Positions 1 through 6,900 of a stretch of 9,811 bases of DNA are shown one piece after another; positions within the stretch are counted from its first letter, which is position 1; every line of letters starts with the position of its first letter. The DNA is taken from positions 1 to 9,811 of the forward strand of contig QBWD01000030.1 in the NCBI GenBank assembly GCA_003283685.1, read 5' to 3'. Below the pieces are notes generated by a model. It worked only from the letters and a program-made list of their open reading frames with translations, was not told the origin of the DNA and made no database searches. Source of the stretch: Prochlorococcus sp. AG-315-D17. GTDB taxonomy: Bacteria; Cyanobacteriota; Cyanobacteriia; PCC-6307; Cyanobiaceae. Made by a program: the position numbers and the translations under genes.

Positions 1-104
1 AACTCAGAGTTAAGAGATGATAAGGTTAACTGTGCTACCTGATTTTGCTTTTACAATTGGCCACCAATTTAACAATGGCTGGACAAATCACTGAGCATCA
101 TTCT

Positions 105-108
105 GGAG
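105..108 (+). promoter_or_regulatory. Ribosome binding site of the DUF1825 gene
   Basis: GGAG lies nine bases before the ATG at 118. It is the clearest Shine-Dalgarno match in the window and supports that start. The other genes here have weak sites or none, as is common in this group. Confidence 0.6.
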
Positions 109-117
109 TTTAAGAAT

Positions 118-435
118 ATGAGTTTCTTTGAGTCTGAAATAGTTCAGGAAGAGGCCAAAAAGCTTTTTACTGATTATCAACAGTTAATGCAACTAGGATC
201 GGATTATGGAAAATTTGATCGAGAAGGAAAAATAATGTTTATAAGCACTATGGAGTCACTTATGGGAAGGTATAAAGTCTTCATGAAGCGGTTTGAACTT
301 TCAGAGGACTTTCAGGCGAAAATGACAGTTGAACAACTGAAAACTCAGTTAGGCCAATTTGGAATTACGCCAGATCAAATGTTTGATCAAATGAATAGCA
401 CTTTGGTAAGAATGAAGTCTCAACTAGATCCCTAA
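118..435 (+). CDS. DUF1825 family cyanobacterial protein
   Basis: A 105-residue soluble protein of unknown function. I recognise it as the DUF1825 family, small proteins conserved across cyanobacteria, from its overall pattern: an N-terminal FFESEIVQEEAKKLFTDYQ stretch, a central G-R-Y-K-V-F-M-K-R-F segment (about residues 50-59) and a C-terminal ITPDQMFDQMN segment (83-93). It is rich in charged and helix-forming residues and has no signal peptide, membrane segment or obvious catalytic motif. The length fits the family. The ATG has a good ribosome binding site. It ends 33 bases before tyrS on the same strand, so the two may share a transcript, but I cannot infer a role in translation from that alone. 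The family call is fairly sure; the function is unknown. Confidence 0.85.
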   Translation: MSFFESEIVQEEAKKLFTDYQQLMQLGSDYGKFDREGKIMFISTMESLMGRYKVFMKRFELSEDFQAKMTVEQLKTQLGQFGITPDQMFDQMNSTLVRMKSQLDP

Positions 436-468
436 AATTTACTCTCTTCAAAAATCGTACTAAATATT

Positions 469-1716
469 ATGTTGGATAAATTCCAAGAATTACCTGAGTG
501 GATCTCTAGAGGGCTTGAAGATCTTTTCCCGGATAATAAATCAGATGACACGTCGCAAAGTTTCAATAAAAGACTTGAACTTTCGTTAATTGAAAAAAAA
601 CCTTTAAGAGTAAAATTAGGAATTGACCCAACTGGTACAGATATACATATTGGTCACAGTATCCTTTTTCGAAAATTAAGAGCTTTTCAAGATGCTGGCC
701 ATACTGCAGTACTTATCATTGGAGATTTTACAGCAAGGATTGGAGATCCAACTGGTAAAAGTAAAACTAGAGTCCAATTAACCTCAAGTGAAGTTGAGAG
801 AAATGCAATCAATTATTTGGAGCAATTGGGTCAAGGAAAATCACCAAAAGAATCAATATTAGATTTCTCAACTCCTGGAAGATTAGAAATTAGAAGAAAT
901 AGTGAATGGCTTGAAGAACTTAATTTATCAAAAGTAATAGAGCTTTTAAGTAATTCGACAGTTGGGCAAATGCTTGCAAAAGAAGATTTTGGAAATCGTT
1001 ATAATTCTGGTACCAAAATCTCTTTACATGAGTTTCTTTACCCACTTCTACAGGGATATGATTCAGTAGCTATTAACTCAGATATAGAACTTGGAGGAAC
1101 AGATCAAAAGTTTAATGTTGCAATGGGAAGAGATCTGCAGCGTTATTTTGGGCAGAAACCTCAATTCGGATTTTTATTACCAATTTTAATTGGCTTAGAT
1201 GGGAGTCAAAAAATGAGTAAAAGTTTGGGGAATACCGTTGGTATAAATGAGGATCCATTGTCTATGTATTCAAAATTAGAAAAGCTTCCAGATGAACTTG
1301 TTTATACTTATTTAAAGTTATTGACTAGTGAAAATCTAGAAAAACTATCTTTAAATCCTAGAGAAAATCAAAAATTCATGGCATTGACAATAACTTCTAA
1401 TTTTAAAGGTATCGAGGCAGCTAAAAAAGCACAATCTAATTCGGAAAAATTAGTTTTAGGATCGAAAGATTCTCTTGAAGAAATTCCTGAATCGTCTCTT
1501 TCAGAGGTTAATTTTCCTGCAAAAGCATTTTATTTAATAAGTAAGATGCAATTATGTTCTAGTAGCAGTGAGGCAAGAAGACAAATCCTTGGTGGAGGAG
1601 TAAGAATAAGTGGAGAGAAAATTACAGATCCAAATTTAGAGTTTGATACCCCAGAGGTGTTAATTGGAAAAATATTGCAAGTTGGAAAGAAAAAATTCCT
1701 TCGTCTTTCTCGTTGA
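469..1716 (+). CDS. tyrS: Tyrosyl-tRNA synthetase
   Basis: Class Ic aminoacyl-tRNA synthetase that activates tyrosine with ATP and loads it onto tRNA-Tyr in the cytosol. The 415-residue length fits bacterial TyrRS. Visible landmarks, in order: the nucleotide-binding start [16 protein letters not shown], with the HIGH signature at residues 60-63; [14 protein letters not shown] (85-98); the tyrosine pocket and dimer region around LLQGYDS (193-199); [10 protein letters not shown] (207-216); the KMSKS loop exactly at 248-252; and a C-terminal S4-type RNA-binding domain from about residue 352 with [15 protein letters not shown]. The sequence belongs to the longer bacterial TyrRS branch with the HIGH spelling intact. 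No Shine-Dalgarno site precedes the ATG. All key motifs are present, so it should be active. pyrF follows 14 bases downstream. Confidence 0.97.
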   Translation: MLDKFQELPEWISRGLEDLFPDNKSDDTSQSFNKRLELSLIEKKPLRVKLGIDPTGTDIHIGHSILFRKLRAFQDAGHTAVLIIGDFTARIGDPTGKSKTRVQLTSSEVERNAINYLEQLGQGKSPKESILDFSTPGRLEIRRNSEWLEELNLSKVIELLSNSTVGQMLAKEDFGNRYNSGTKISLHEFLYPLLQGYDSVAINSDIELGGTDQKFNVAMGRDLQRYFGQKPQFGFLLPILIGLDGSQKMSKSLGNTVGINEDPLSMYSKLEKLPDELVYTYLKLLTSENLEKLSLNPRENQKFMALTITSNFKGIEAAKKAQSNSEKLVLGSKDSLEEIPESSLSEVNFPAKAFYLISKMQLCSSSSEARRQILGGGVRISGEKITDPNLEFDTPEVLIGKILQVGKKKFLRLSR

Positions 1717-1730
1717 TTACTATCTTTTTT

Positions 1731-2456
1731 ATGAATAAAAAAATAAATCCTAGCGATAAATTTATAATTGCCCTAGATGGCATGGATAGAAATAGGGTGT
1801 TGTATTTACTCGAGAAAATACCTGATTTGATCTGGGTTAAAGTTGGTCTTGAATTGTTTGTTAGTGAGGGGCCAGATATTTTATCTTTGTTGAGAGATCA
1901 GGGAAAGAAAATCTTTTTGGATCTTAAATTTCATGATATTCCCACAACTGTCTCCAAGGCATGTTTTTTTGCTGCTCAAACTGGAGCTGAGTTTATATCT
2001 TTGCATGTTTGTTCAGGAGAGAAAGCTTTAAAGATGGCTAATGAAGCTGCAAGTGAAGGAGCTGCAAAAGTTAATTTACCTGCTCCAACTCTATTAGGTG
2101 TAACTGTTCTTACTAGCTGGACACAAGAAAGCTTTTTAAAGGATTTATTGATTAGTCAATCAATTGACGAACGTGTGAACCATCTAGCTGCTTTAGCTTC
2201 TACTTCAGGCATTGGAGGATGTGTTTGTAGCCCTAAAGAAGTTCAATTTCTTCGTGAAATTCATCCAGAACCTTTTGAGTTGGTAACTCCCGGGATTCGG
2301 CCAATTGGGTCAAATGTGAATGATCAGGCTCGGGTTGCTGATGTCTCTAAGGCTCTTAAAATGGGAGCCTCAAAATTAGTTATTGGTAGAGCAATAACTA
2401 ATTCAAGTGACCCTGGAACTATATTTAAAAGTTTTTGTAAGAAAGTTATTCAATAA
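1731..2456 (+). CDS. pyrF: Orotidine-5'-phosphate decarboxylase
   Basis: Last step of de novo pyrimidine synthesis: decarboxylates OMP to UMP, as a cytosolic TIM-barrel dimer. From the ATG used here it has 241 residues, usual for the bacterial short type. Landmarks: ALD at 14-16 (substrate-binding Asp on strand 1), K37 in WVKVG, the catalytic DLKFHDIP motif at 64-71 (D64, K66, D69 of the D-x-K-x-x-D charge network), GVTVLTS (123-129), TPGIRP (186-191) and the phosphate-binding GRAI (219-222). An in-frame TTG at 1713 would add six residues (MITIFF) and overlap the tyrS stop. I prefer ATG 1731 because the protein then begins just before the family's conserved start, but neither site has a Shine-Dalgarno. 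It ends five bases from the plsY stop on the other strand. Confidence 0.95.
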   Translation: MNKKINPSDKFIIALDGMDRNRVLYLLEKIPDLIWVKVGLELFVSEGPDILSLLRDQGKKIFLDLKFHDIPTTVSKACFFAAQTGAEFISLHVCSGEKALKMANEAASEGAAKVNLPAPTLLGVTVLTSWTQESFLKDLLISQSIDERVNHLAALASTSGIGGCVCSPKEVQFLREIHPEPFELVTPGIRPIGSNVNDQARVADVSKALKMGASKLVIGRAITNSSDPGTIFKSFCKKVIQ

Positions 2457-2461
2457 GGTAT

Positions 2462-3058
2462 TTATTTTTGACTTATTTTGGGCTCTTTCCCTTTAATTAA
2501 CCTATTTATGTTTTCTCGATGTCTCCATATAACCAGTACCATAGCTAATAAACTAACAAATAAATAAAGGATAGAAAAATCTGAATTATTAAAACTCAAG
2601 TACATAATTAATGGCAGTGATAATGATGCAATTACACTTGCCAGGGAGACGATTCTAAATAAAGAAATTACAAGAAGAAATACTCCTAAACTAGCAAGCC
2701 CCACTTGCCAAGAAATCCCTAGAAATACACCAAGACCCGTTGCCACAGCTTTTCCACCTCTCCATTTCAGCCAGACAGGCCAGATGTGACCAAATAATGC
2801 CGATAAACCTACAGTGACTTGCCAGGAGTCATTTAGTAGGAAATATTTAGCTAATAAAATAGATATAATACCCTTAGAAACATCAATTAAAAAAACTGCA
2901 ATAGCTGCACGTTTTCCTATATGTCTTAAAACATTTGTTGCTCCAGTAGATCCTGAACCAATTGAACGAATATCAATACCTTTTATAATTCTTCCTGCTA
3001 AATAACCACTTGGAAATGAACCAAGTAAATATCCTAATAAGAGAATTAATAGATTCAT
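2462..3058 (-). CDS. plsY: Acyl-phosphate:glycerol-3-phosphate acyltransferase PlsY
   Basis: Integral membrane enzyme that moves an acyl group from acyl-phosphate (made by PlsX) to the 1-position of glycerol-3-phosphate, giving lysophosphatidate, the first step of glycerolipid synthesis. The 198 residues and several hydrophobic segments match the family. The three conserved cytoplasmic motifs are visible: GSFPSGYLAG (13-22) leading to RSIGSGSTGATN (31-42); GHIWPVWLKWRGGKA (90-104), with the GGKA glycine loop; and WRHRENINRLIKGKE (178-192). It is the last gene of the leftward cluster, starting 21 bases after the DUF3086 stop. The lysophosphatidate it makes feeds all cyanobacterial membrane lipids. 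It lies downstream of an MlaE-type lipid permease, a meaningful neighbour. No terminator is visible in the five bases between it and pyrF, so the two transcripts probably overlap. Confidence 0.95.
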   Translation of the reverse strand: MNLLILLLGYLLGSFPSGYLAGRIIKGIDIRSIGSGSTGATNVLRHIGKRAAIAVFLIDVSKGIISILLAKYFLLNDSWQVTVGLSALFGHIWPVWLKWRGGKAVATGLGVFLGISWQVGLASLGVFLLVISLFRIVSLASVIASLSLPLIMYLSFNNSDFSILYLFVSLLAMVLVIWRHRENINRLIKGKEPKISQK

Positions 3059-3079
3059 AATAATTTCAATGTTTGTTGA

Positions 3080-4129
3080 TTATTGTAATTCCCCTTCTTC
3101 GAACATCTCATTAGGACTTGCGGCGAAAGCAAGCCAAATTGGAAACTGAAGAATTGGAATCTCAACATTTATTTCTGCTGCATCAATAATTATTAAAGGT
3201 AAATCTCCTCTTTCTTCTAAACGATCTGCTCTTTCAATTAAACTGTCAGGCCTCTCGAAAAGAACAATTCCACTATTAGGTCCGAAATCCTCTCGATTAA
3301 GTCCTAATGCATCTTGAAGGCCTCTTCTCCACTCACCCAGGCGCTCAGGTTGACTTGCTAAAATAAGTGTTTGAAATTGCTCACCGTAGAGTTCTCCAAG
3401 AATTGAAATAAGTCCTGCAGAAACTTTGACATTTTTGGTTCTATTCCCCAAGCTTGGTAGAGCACCTCTTCCACCCATGTTGAAGAACCAATCTTCAAGT
3501 AGTTCTATATCTTTTGTTTCAAGACTTCTTCTTAATTGCCAAGGCTCAGCATAGAAATCGGGCTGTTTTAAAAATTGGTTAAAACAATTTCTTATTAACT
3601 TTTCATCAGGCTTAAAAGTATCAGATATGGCTGTAACTACTTCTTCTTCTTTTGGTATATCTTTCTTTTGATTTTCATCAAGAGGAGAAGGCGTAACAAT
3701 AACTGGAGGAACAACTAGATCTAGTTGTTCTGCTGATTGGGTTAAGTCCTGTAATGCACCAGTTAAATATTCTTGAAAACCTTTTACTTTCCTAGCAATG
3801 GCATCTGATTGTCCTGAAAATGAACTTTTAAGCTCATTTTCAACTTTTGATTTTTGGGTTGAGAGTTCTTTTAATTCTTTTTCTAATTTGTCTCGGTTAA
3901 GCTTAAGTTCCTTTAGTGCAAGGTTTAAAAAGGGTTCTATATCTGCTGAAGTGAAATCTTGATTCTTTGTTGGAACTTTTTGAATAGGGGGATTTAAGTC
4001 TTTTTTTGTTATGGATATTGGATTTTTTTCTAAAGAAATTTTGGATGATTCTTCTTGAATAGAAGAGCTCTTAGAACTATTCTTCTCTATTCCTTTTTCC
4101 TTTGGAGAAGGGTTTTCTTCAGTTTCCAT
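3080..4129 (-). CDS. DUF3086 family cyanobacterial protein
   Basis: A 349-residue protein of unknown function, recognised as the cyanobacterial DUF3086 family from its C-terminal half. It has three parts. Residues 1-60 are low-complexity, rich in Lys, Glu, Ser and Pro, and probably disordered. Residues 62-140 form a long charged helix with coiled-coil character (LALKELKLNRDKLEKELKEL). After a Pro-rich linker (140-165), residues 175-349 form a globular domain with EPWQLRRSLE (195-204), FFNMGGRGALPSLGNR (215-230), a hydrophobic LIIIDAAE strand (312-319) and FPIWLAFAAS (329-338). There is no signal peptide or convincing membrane span, so it may be a cytosolic scaffold. It lies between DUF3119 and plsY in the leftward cluster, which hints at a link to membrane lipids; that is inference from position only. 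Confidence 0.85.
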   Translation of the reverse strand: METEENPSPKEKGIEKNSSKSSSIQEESSKISLEKNPISITKKDLNPPIQKVPTKNQDFTSADIEPFLNLALKELKLNRDKLEKELKELSTQKSKVENELKSSFSGQSDAIARKVKGFQEYLTGALQDLTQSAEQLDLVVPPVIVTPSPLDENQKKDIPKEEEVVTAISDTFKPDEKLIRNCFNQFLKQPDFYAEPWQLRRSLETKDIELLEDWFFNMGGRGALPSLGNRTKNVKVSAGLISILGELYGEQFQTLILASQPERLGEWRRGLQDALGLNREDFGPNSGIVLFERPDSLIERADRLEERGDLPLIIIDAAEINVEIPILQFPIWLAFAASPNEMFEEGELQ

Positions 4130-4146
4130 ATTTCAATAAACGTTGA

Positions 4147-4581
4147 TTAATGTTCTGATGGGTTTGATGTTAATGATTTATTTGTTTCTAAATCTTTAAC
4201 TCTTAACCGAAGCTGCATCTCTAATGACTTTGGCTCGAAAAGTATCGGCAAAAGATGAGGGCTTGCTTCTTCTCTGAAATAAAGCAATCCTGGTAAATGA
4301 GGAAATAAGATTCGCCATGCAATCCATTTCTCGAAAGGAAATCTACGCAATTCTCGTCCCAATTGAATCACTATCAAATCATTTTCCGTGAATTTCAATC
4401 TTAAAGTAAAAGATTGTAGTAAAAGGAAAAGACCAAAACTGATAATTATAATTGAGGGCCAGGGACTAAATGGTATTAGTAGAAAAGGGATCCCAATTAA
4501 TATGATTATCAAAGGTAATCGATAAGAAGGTGACAGAATCACACTTTCTTTATCATTTTTTTTATCAATAGTAATTGCCAT
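4147..4581 (-). CDS. DUF3119 family membrane protein
   Basis: A 144-residue protein of unknown function that I match to the DUF3119 family. Residues 21-60 hold two closely spaced hydrophobic segments (LPLIIILIGIPFLLIPF and IIIISFGLFLLLQSF), forming a membrane hairpin. A small polar domain follows with the family's aromatic pattern: LRRFPFEKWIAWRILFPHLPGLLYFREE (about 78-105), then HLLPILFEPKSL (109-120). The layout, a membrane hairpin followed by a small beta-rich domain, resembles PH-like membrane proteins, but I cannot prove that fold by eye. Its ATG overlaps the TAA of the upstream MlaE-type permease by one base (TAATG), so translation is probably coupled. That suggests it works with the permease, for example as an accessory subunit; this is inference. 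Confidence 0.82.
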   Translation of the reverse strand: MAITIDKKNDKESVILSPSYRLPLIIILIGIPFLLIPFSPWPSIIIISFGLFLLLQSFTLRLKFTENDLIVIQLGRELRRFPFEKWIAWRILFPHLPGLLYFREEASPHLLPILFEPKSLEMQLRLRVKDLETNKSLTSNPSEH

Positions 4582-5330
4582 TAGCCAAAGAGAATTTGTG
4601 TTAGTAAAACATCCATTAAGGATACTGTTATCAATGTCATTACTACTGCACCAGTTGTACTGGATCCAACTTCTTTTGGCCCACCCTTAGTGGTGAGTCC
4701 CCATCCACAAGCAATTATTGCTATTAGAAGACCAAAAACTAATGCTTTTATAAGCATAAATGGTAAATCAGAGGTAATTAACCATTCTCTGACCGAATTC
4801 CAAAAAATACTCGGAGGAATTTGGTAAAGAGTAGTACTACTTAGTTGGCCGCTATATAAAGCAACAGAAAAAAACAGTAAGCATTGGATGGGAGCCATGA
4901 TAACCATTGCAAAAAGTCTTGGAACAACAAGATATTCAACTGGATCAGTTCTTAGCATTGTGATGGCATCAATCTGCTCGGTTACTTTCATAGTTCCTAT
5001 TTGTGCAGCATAAGCAGTTGCTACTTTCCCTGTAAGAAGGGTTGCAGTAAGTAAAGGGGCTATTTCTCTTGCCATTCCTATTGCTAGAAGACCACCAACC
5101 TGGGAACCTAAGCCTTGCTTACTTAATTCTGCAGCGACTTGGATATTGAAAACAGTTCCAGCTGCAATTCCTGTAATTAGAACAATTAAGAAGCTTCCTG
5201 GACCGGCTTCCATTAATTGATCTAGCAAATCTGACTTGTTTATTCTCCCTTTAGATATTGAAGTTATTGCTTGACCTCCAATTAAAAGACTGCTGCCAAA
5301 TCTCCTAAGCCAACGAGGTGAGTTGTTCAT
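4581..5330 (-). CDS. MlaE/TGD1-type ABC transporter permease
   Basis: Inner-membrane permease of the MlaE (DUF140, YrbE) family. In Gram-negative bacteria MlaE works with the ATPase MlaF and the MCE protein MlaD to move phospholipids between membranes; the chloroplast member TGD1 imports lipid. The 249 residues have an amphipathic N-terminus, then about five hydrophobic segments. The family signature is clear: EQIDAITMLRTDPVEYLVVPR (118-138), preceded by GMAREIAPLLTATLLTGK (85-102), and a C-terminal GAVVMTLITVSLMDVLLTQILF (227-248). Its ATG overlaps the stop of the upstream transporter in an ATGA arrangement, and its stop overlaps the DUF3119 start. No ATPase or MCE gene lies in the window, so its partners must be encoded elsewhere. 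The family is sure; lipid as the substrate is known for relatives, not shown here. Confidence 0.93.
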   Translation of the reverse strand: MNNSPRWLRRFGSSLLIGGQAITSISKGRINKSDLLDQLMEAGPGSFLIVLITGIAAGTVFNIQVAAELSKQGLGSQVGGLLAIGMAREIAPLLTATLLTGKVATAYAAQIGTMKVTEQIDAITMLRTDPVEYLVVPRLFAMVIMAPIQCLLFFSVALYSGQLSSTTLYQIPPSIFWNSVREWLITSDLPFMLIKALVFGLLIAIIACGWGLTTKGGPKEVGSSTTGAVVMTLITVSLMDVLLTQILFG

Positions 5331-6727
5331 GAACTCATTCTTTCAGGCTCAAAATCTATTCCTTTCCAAGGTCTCATAGTTATCAAGCCAGCTGCTATGA
5401 GTAAAGAAGGGATTAATCCCATACACAATCTAATTGTAATAATTGCTGTCGAAGGTTGGTCTATCCCCCCCAAGATTGTGGAGCAGTTAGTTGAAGATTT
5501 ATATCCTGCTAAAGATAAAAGTAATCCAAGTACTTGAACGCTTAGACCAATCCCAATCTTCTGAACAAAAACCATCCATGCTGTATATATACCTGCAGGT
5601 CTTTCTGGATCTTTATCTATAGCATCAGGGAGTAATGACCATGGAATTAGATAAGCAGTTGATGCTCCAAATCCAACAAATGAAATAGTAATCAAAAGAA
5701 TTATCATTTTTATACTCTCAATATTATTGATTAAAAATATATTCGTAATATCCAGTTCACCTGATAAAGGTGGTAAAATCATTGCTATTAGACAAGATGC
5801 TATCCATAACTTTCCTCCTTTGAAAAGAGCAGATATCCTTCCAAATTTATTTGAATAAAAACTCCAATACTGTAAACCTAAAAGAGTACTAATTTGAAAT
5901 GGAATAGGAATCCATTTTGAAATCTCAATAGGAACCAGCATTACTTGTTCAAGGTAAATTAATGATACCGTTTGCATTAATTGAAGTCCACACCAAAGTA
6001 GTAAATAAAGCCCTATTATTCTTATAAAAAGACTATTATTTAAAACCCTATGTAATTGTTGTTTAAAAGGTTCTGATTTGGAAATTGGCTTCCTTGCTCT
6101 TTTTGCAAATGGAGCAAGTCCCCAGCAAGCAATTAAAGTTGAAAAAGTAGCTATAAATCCTGTAATCCTTCCCATTGAAATATAACCTTCAACTCCTTTT
6201 GATAACAAACCAGCAGCAACGATTAATCCAGTTGTCCCAGCTATTATCGACCCTGTGAATCTAGCTGCATTTAGTCTTGTCCTTACAGCAGTATCATCTG
6301 TAAGCTCTGTAGATAATGCCGCAAAAGGTAAATTGACAGATGTATATGCTGTCATTAAAAGAATTGCTACGAAGATGTAATACATGGTTTTTGTATTTAT
6401 TTCTCCAGGAGGAACCCACCACATTGCCGCAAGGAATAAACCAAGAGGAACTGCCCCTCCAATCATCCAAGGAAGTCTTGGCCCCCATCTTGTTTGAGTA
6501 TGGTCACTCATCCATCCAATTAATGGATCATTTAAAGCATCCCAAAGCTTTGAAACCATAAGAAGTGATCCTGCGATGAAGGCAGGAATGCCTGCTGCAC
6601 AAGTGAAAAAGAGAAATAGATAAGTCCCAAGTTGTATAGCGGCTAATCCCGTTCCAGCATCTCCCATGCCATAGGAGACCATTAGCCTTAGACGGTTTCT
6701 TTCGTTAAGCGTTATGGACTTCTTCAA
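5327..6727 (-). CDS. GPH-family (MelB-like) MFS cation-sugar symporter
   Basis: Twelve-helix cytoplasmic-membrane transporter of the glycoside-pentoside-hexuronide:cation symporter family (MelB is the model); the substrate here is unknown. Its 466 residues fit the family. Diagnostic regions are the N-terminal SYGMGDAGTGLA (18-29), the loop KLWDALNDPLIGWMSDHTQTRWGPRLPW (60-87), which holds D63 and N67 near the positions where MelB has cation-binding acids, and LIPWSLLPDAIDKDPERPAG (360-379), the conserved C-half motif. The start is a TTG. No ATG or GTG lies in frame between it and the upstream stop, and the next ATG (codon 16) would leave only two residues before the conserved SYG motif. It is the first gene of the leftward cluster and overlaps the MlaE-type permease by four bases. 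Whether it imports sugar or exports another solute cannot be read from sequence. Confidence 0.88.
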   Translation of the reverse strand: MKKSITLNERNRLRLMVSYGMGDAGTGLAAIQLGTYLFLFFTCAAGIPAFIAGSLLMVSKLWDALNDPLIGWMSDHTQTRWGPRLPWMIGGAVPLGLFLAAMWWVPPGEINTKTMYYIFVAILLMTAYTSVNLPFAALSTELTDDTAVRTRLNAARFTGSIIAGTTGLIVAAGLLSKGVEGYISMGRITGFIATFSTLIACWGLAPFAKRARKPISKSEPFKQQLHRVLNNSLFIRIIGLYLLLWCGLQLMQTVSLIYLEQVMLVPIEISKWIPIPFQISTLLGLQYWSFYSNKFGRISALFKGGKLWIASCLIAMILPPLSGELDITNIFLINNIESIKMIILLITISFVGFGASTAYLIPWSLLPDAIDKDPERPAGIYTAWMVFVQKIGIGLSVQVLGLLLSLAGYKSSTNCSTILGGIDQPSTAIITIRLCMGLIPSLLIAAGLITMRPWKGIDFEPERMSS

Positions 6728-6740
6728 TCTTTTTGAGATA

Positions 6741-6748
6741 GGGGGGGG
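6741..6748. repeat. Run of eight G (C on the transporter strand)
   Basis: Eight consecutive G, followed by CG, lie 14 bases upstream of the TTG start of the GPH transporter. On that gene's strand this is a C8 tract. Such a tract is rare in AT-rich DNA and can slip during replication. It is outside the reading frame used, so a length change would alter leader spacing rather than the protein. Confidence 0.7.
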
Positions 6749-6796
6749 CGCAGGGTAATAATGGATAAAGCTAAATCAAAGATTTATCCAAAGTTG

Positions 6797-6802
6797 TATA
6801 AA
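6797..6802 (+). promoter_or_regulatory. Possible -10 element of the tRNA-Gly promoter
   Basis: TATAAA lies 15 bases before the tRNA, where a -10 box would place the transcript start a few bases upstream of the mature 5' end. I see no good -35 hexamer at the usual distance, so this rests on one element. Confidence 0.35.
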
Positions 6803-6817
6803 TCTTACTTCTTTAGC

Positions 6818-6888
<71 letters not shown>

Positions 6889-6900
6889 TTCTTCTTTGAC

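Noticed and set aside
1..117. Possible end of an upstream gene or a 12-codon leader frame (75-113)
   Set aside because: All three + frames close within the first 42 bases with no recognisable residues, and the 12-codon frame ending four bases before the DUF1825 start is too short to distinguish from chance.
1713..1730. TTG at 1713 as the pyrF start
   Set aside because: It would add MITIFF ahead of the usual family N-terminus and overlap the tyrS stop, with no ribosome site to favour it over ATG 1731.
2452..2477. AATAAG/CTTATT pairing as a shared terminator of pyrF and plsY
   Set aside because: Six AT-rich pairs with a 14-base loop is too weak, and it overlaps both stop codons.
2814..3005. 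63-residue frame on the + strand
   Set aside because: It lies wholly antisense within plsY, whose motifs are intact, and its product resembles no family.
6294..6561. Two frames (64 and 73 residues) inside the transporter region
   Set aside because: Both are shadows of the GPH transporter gene, one out of frame and one antisense, with no family features.
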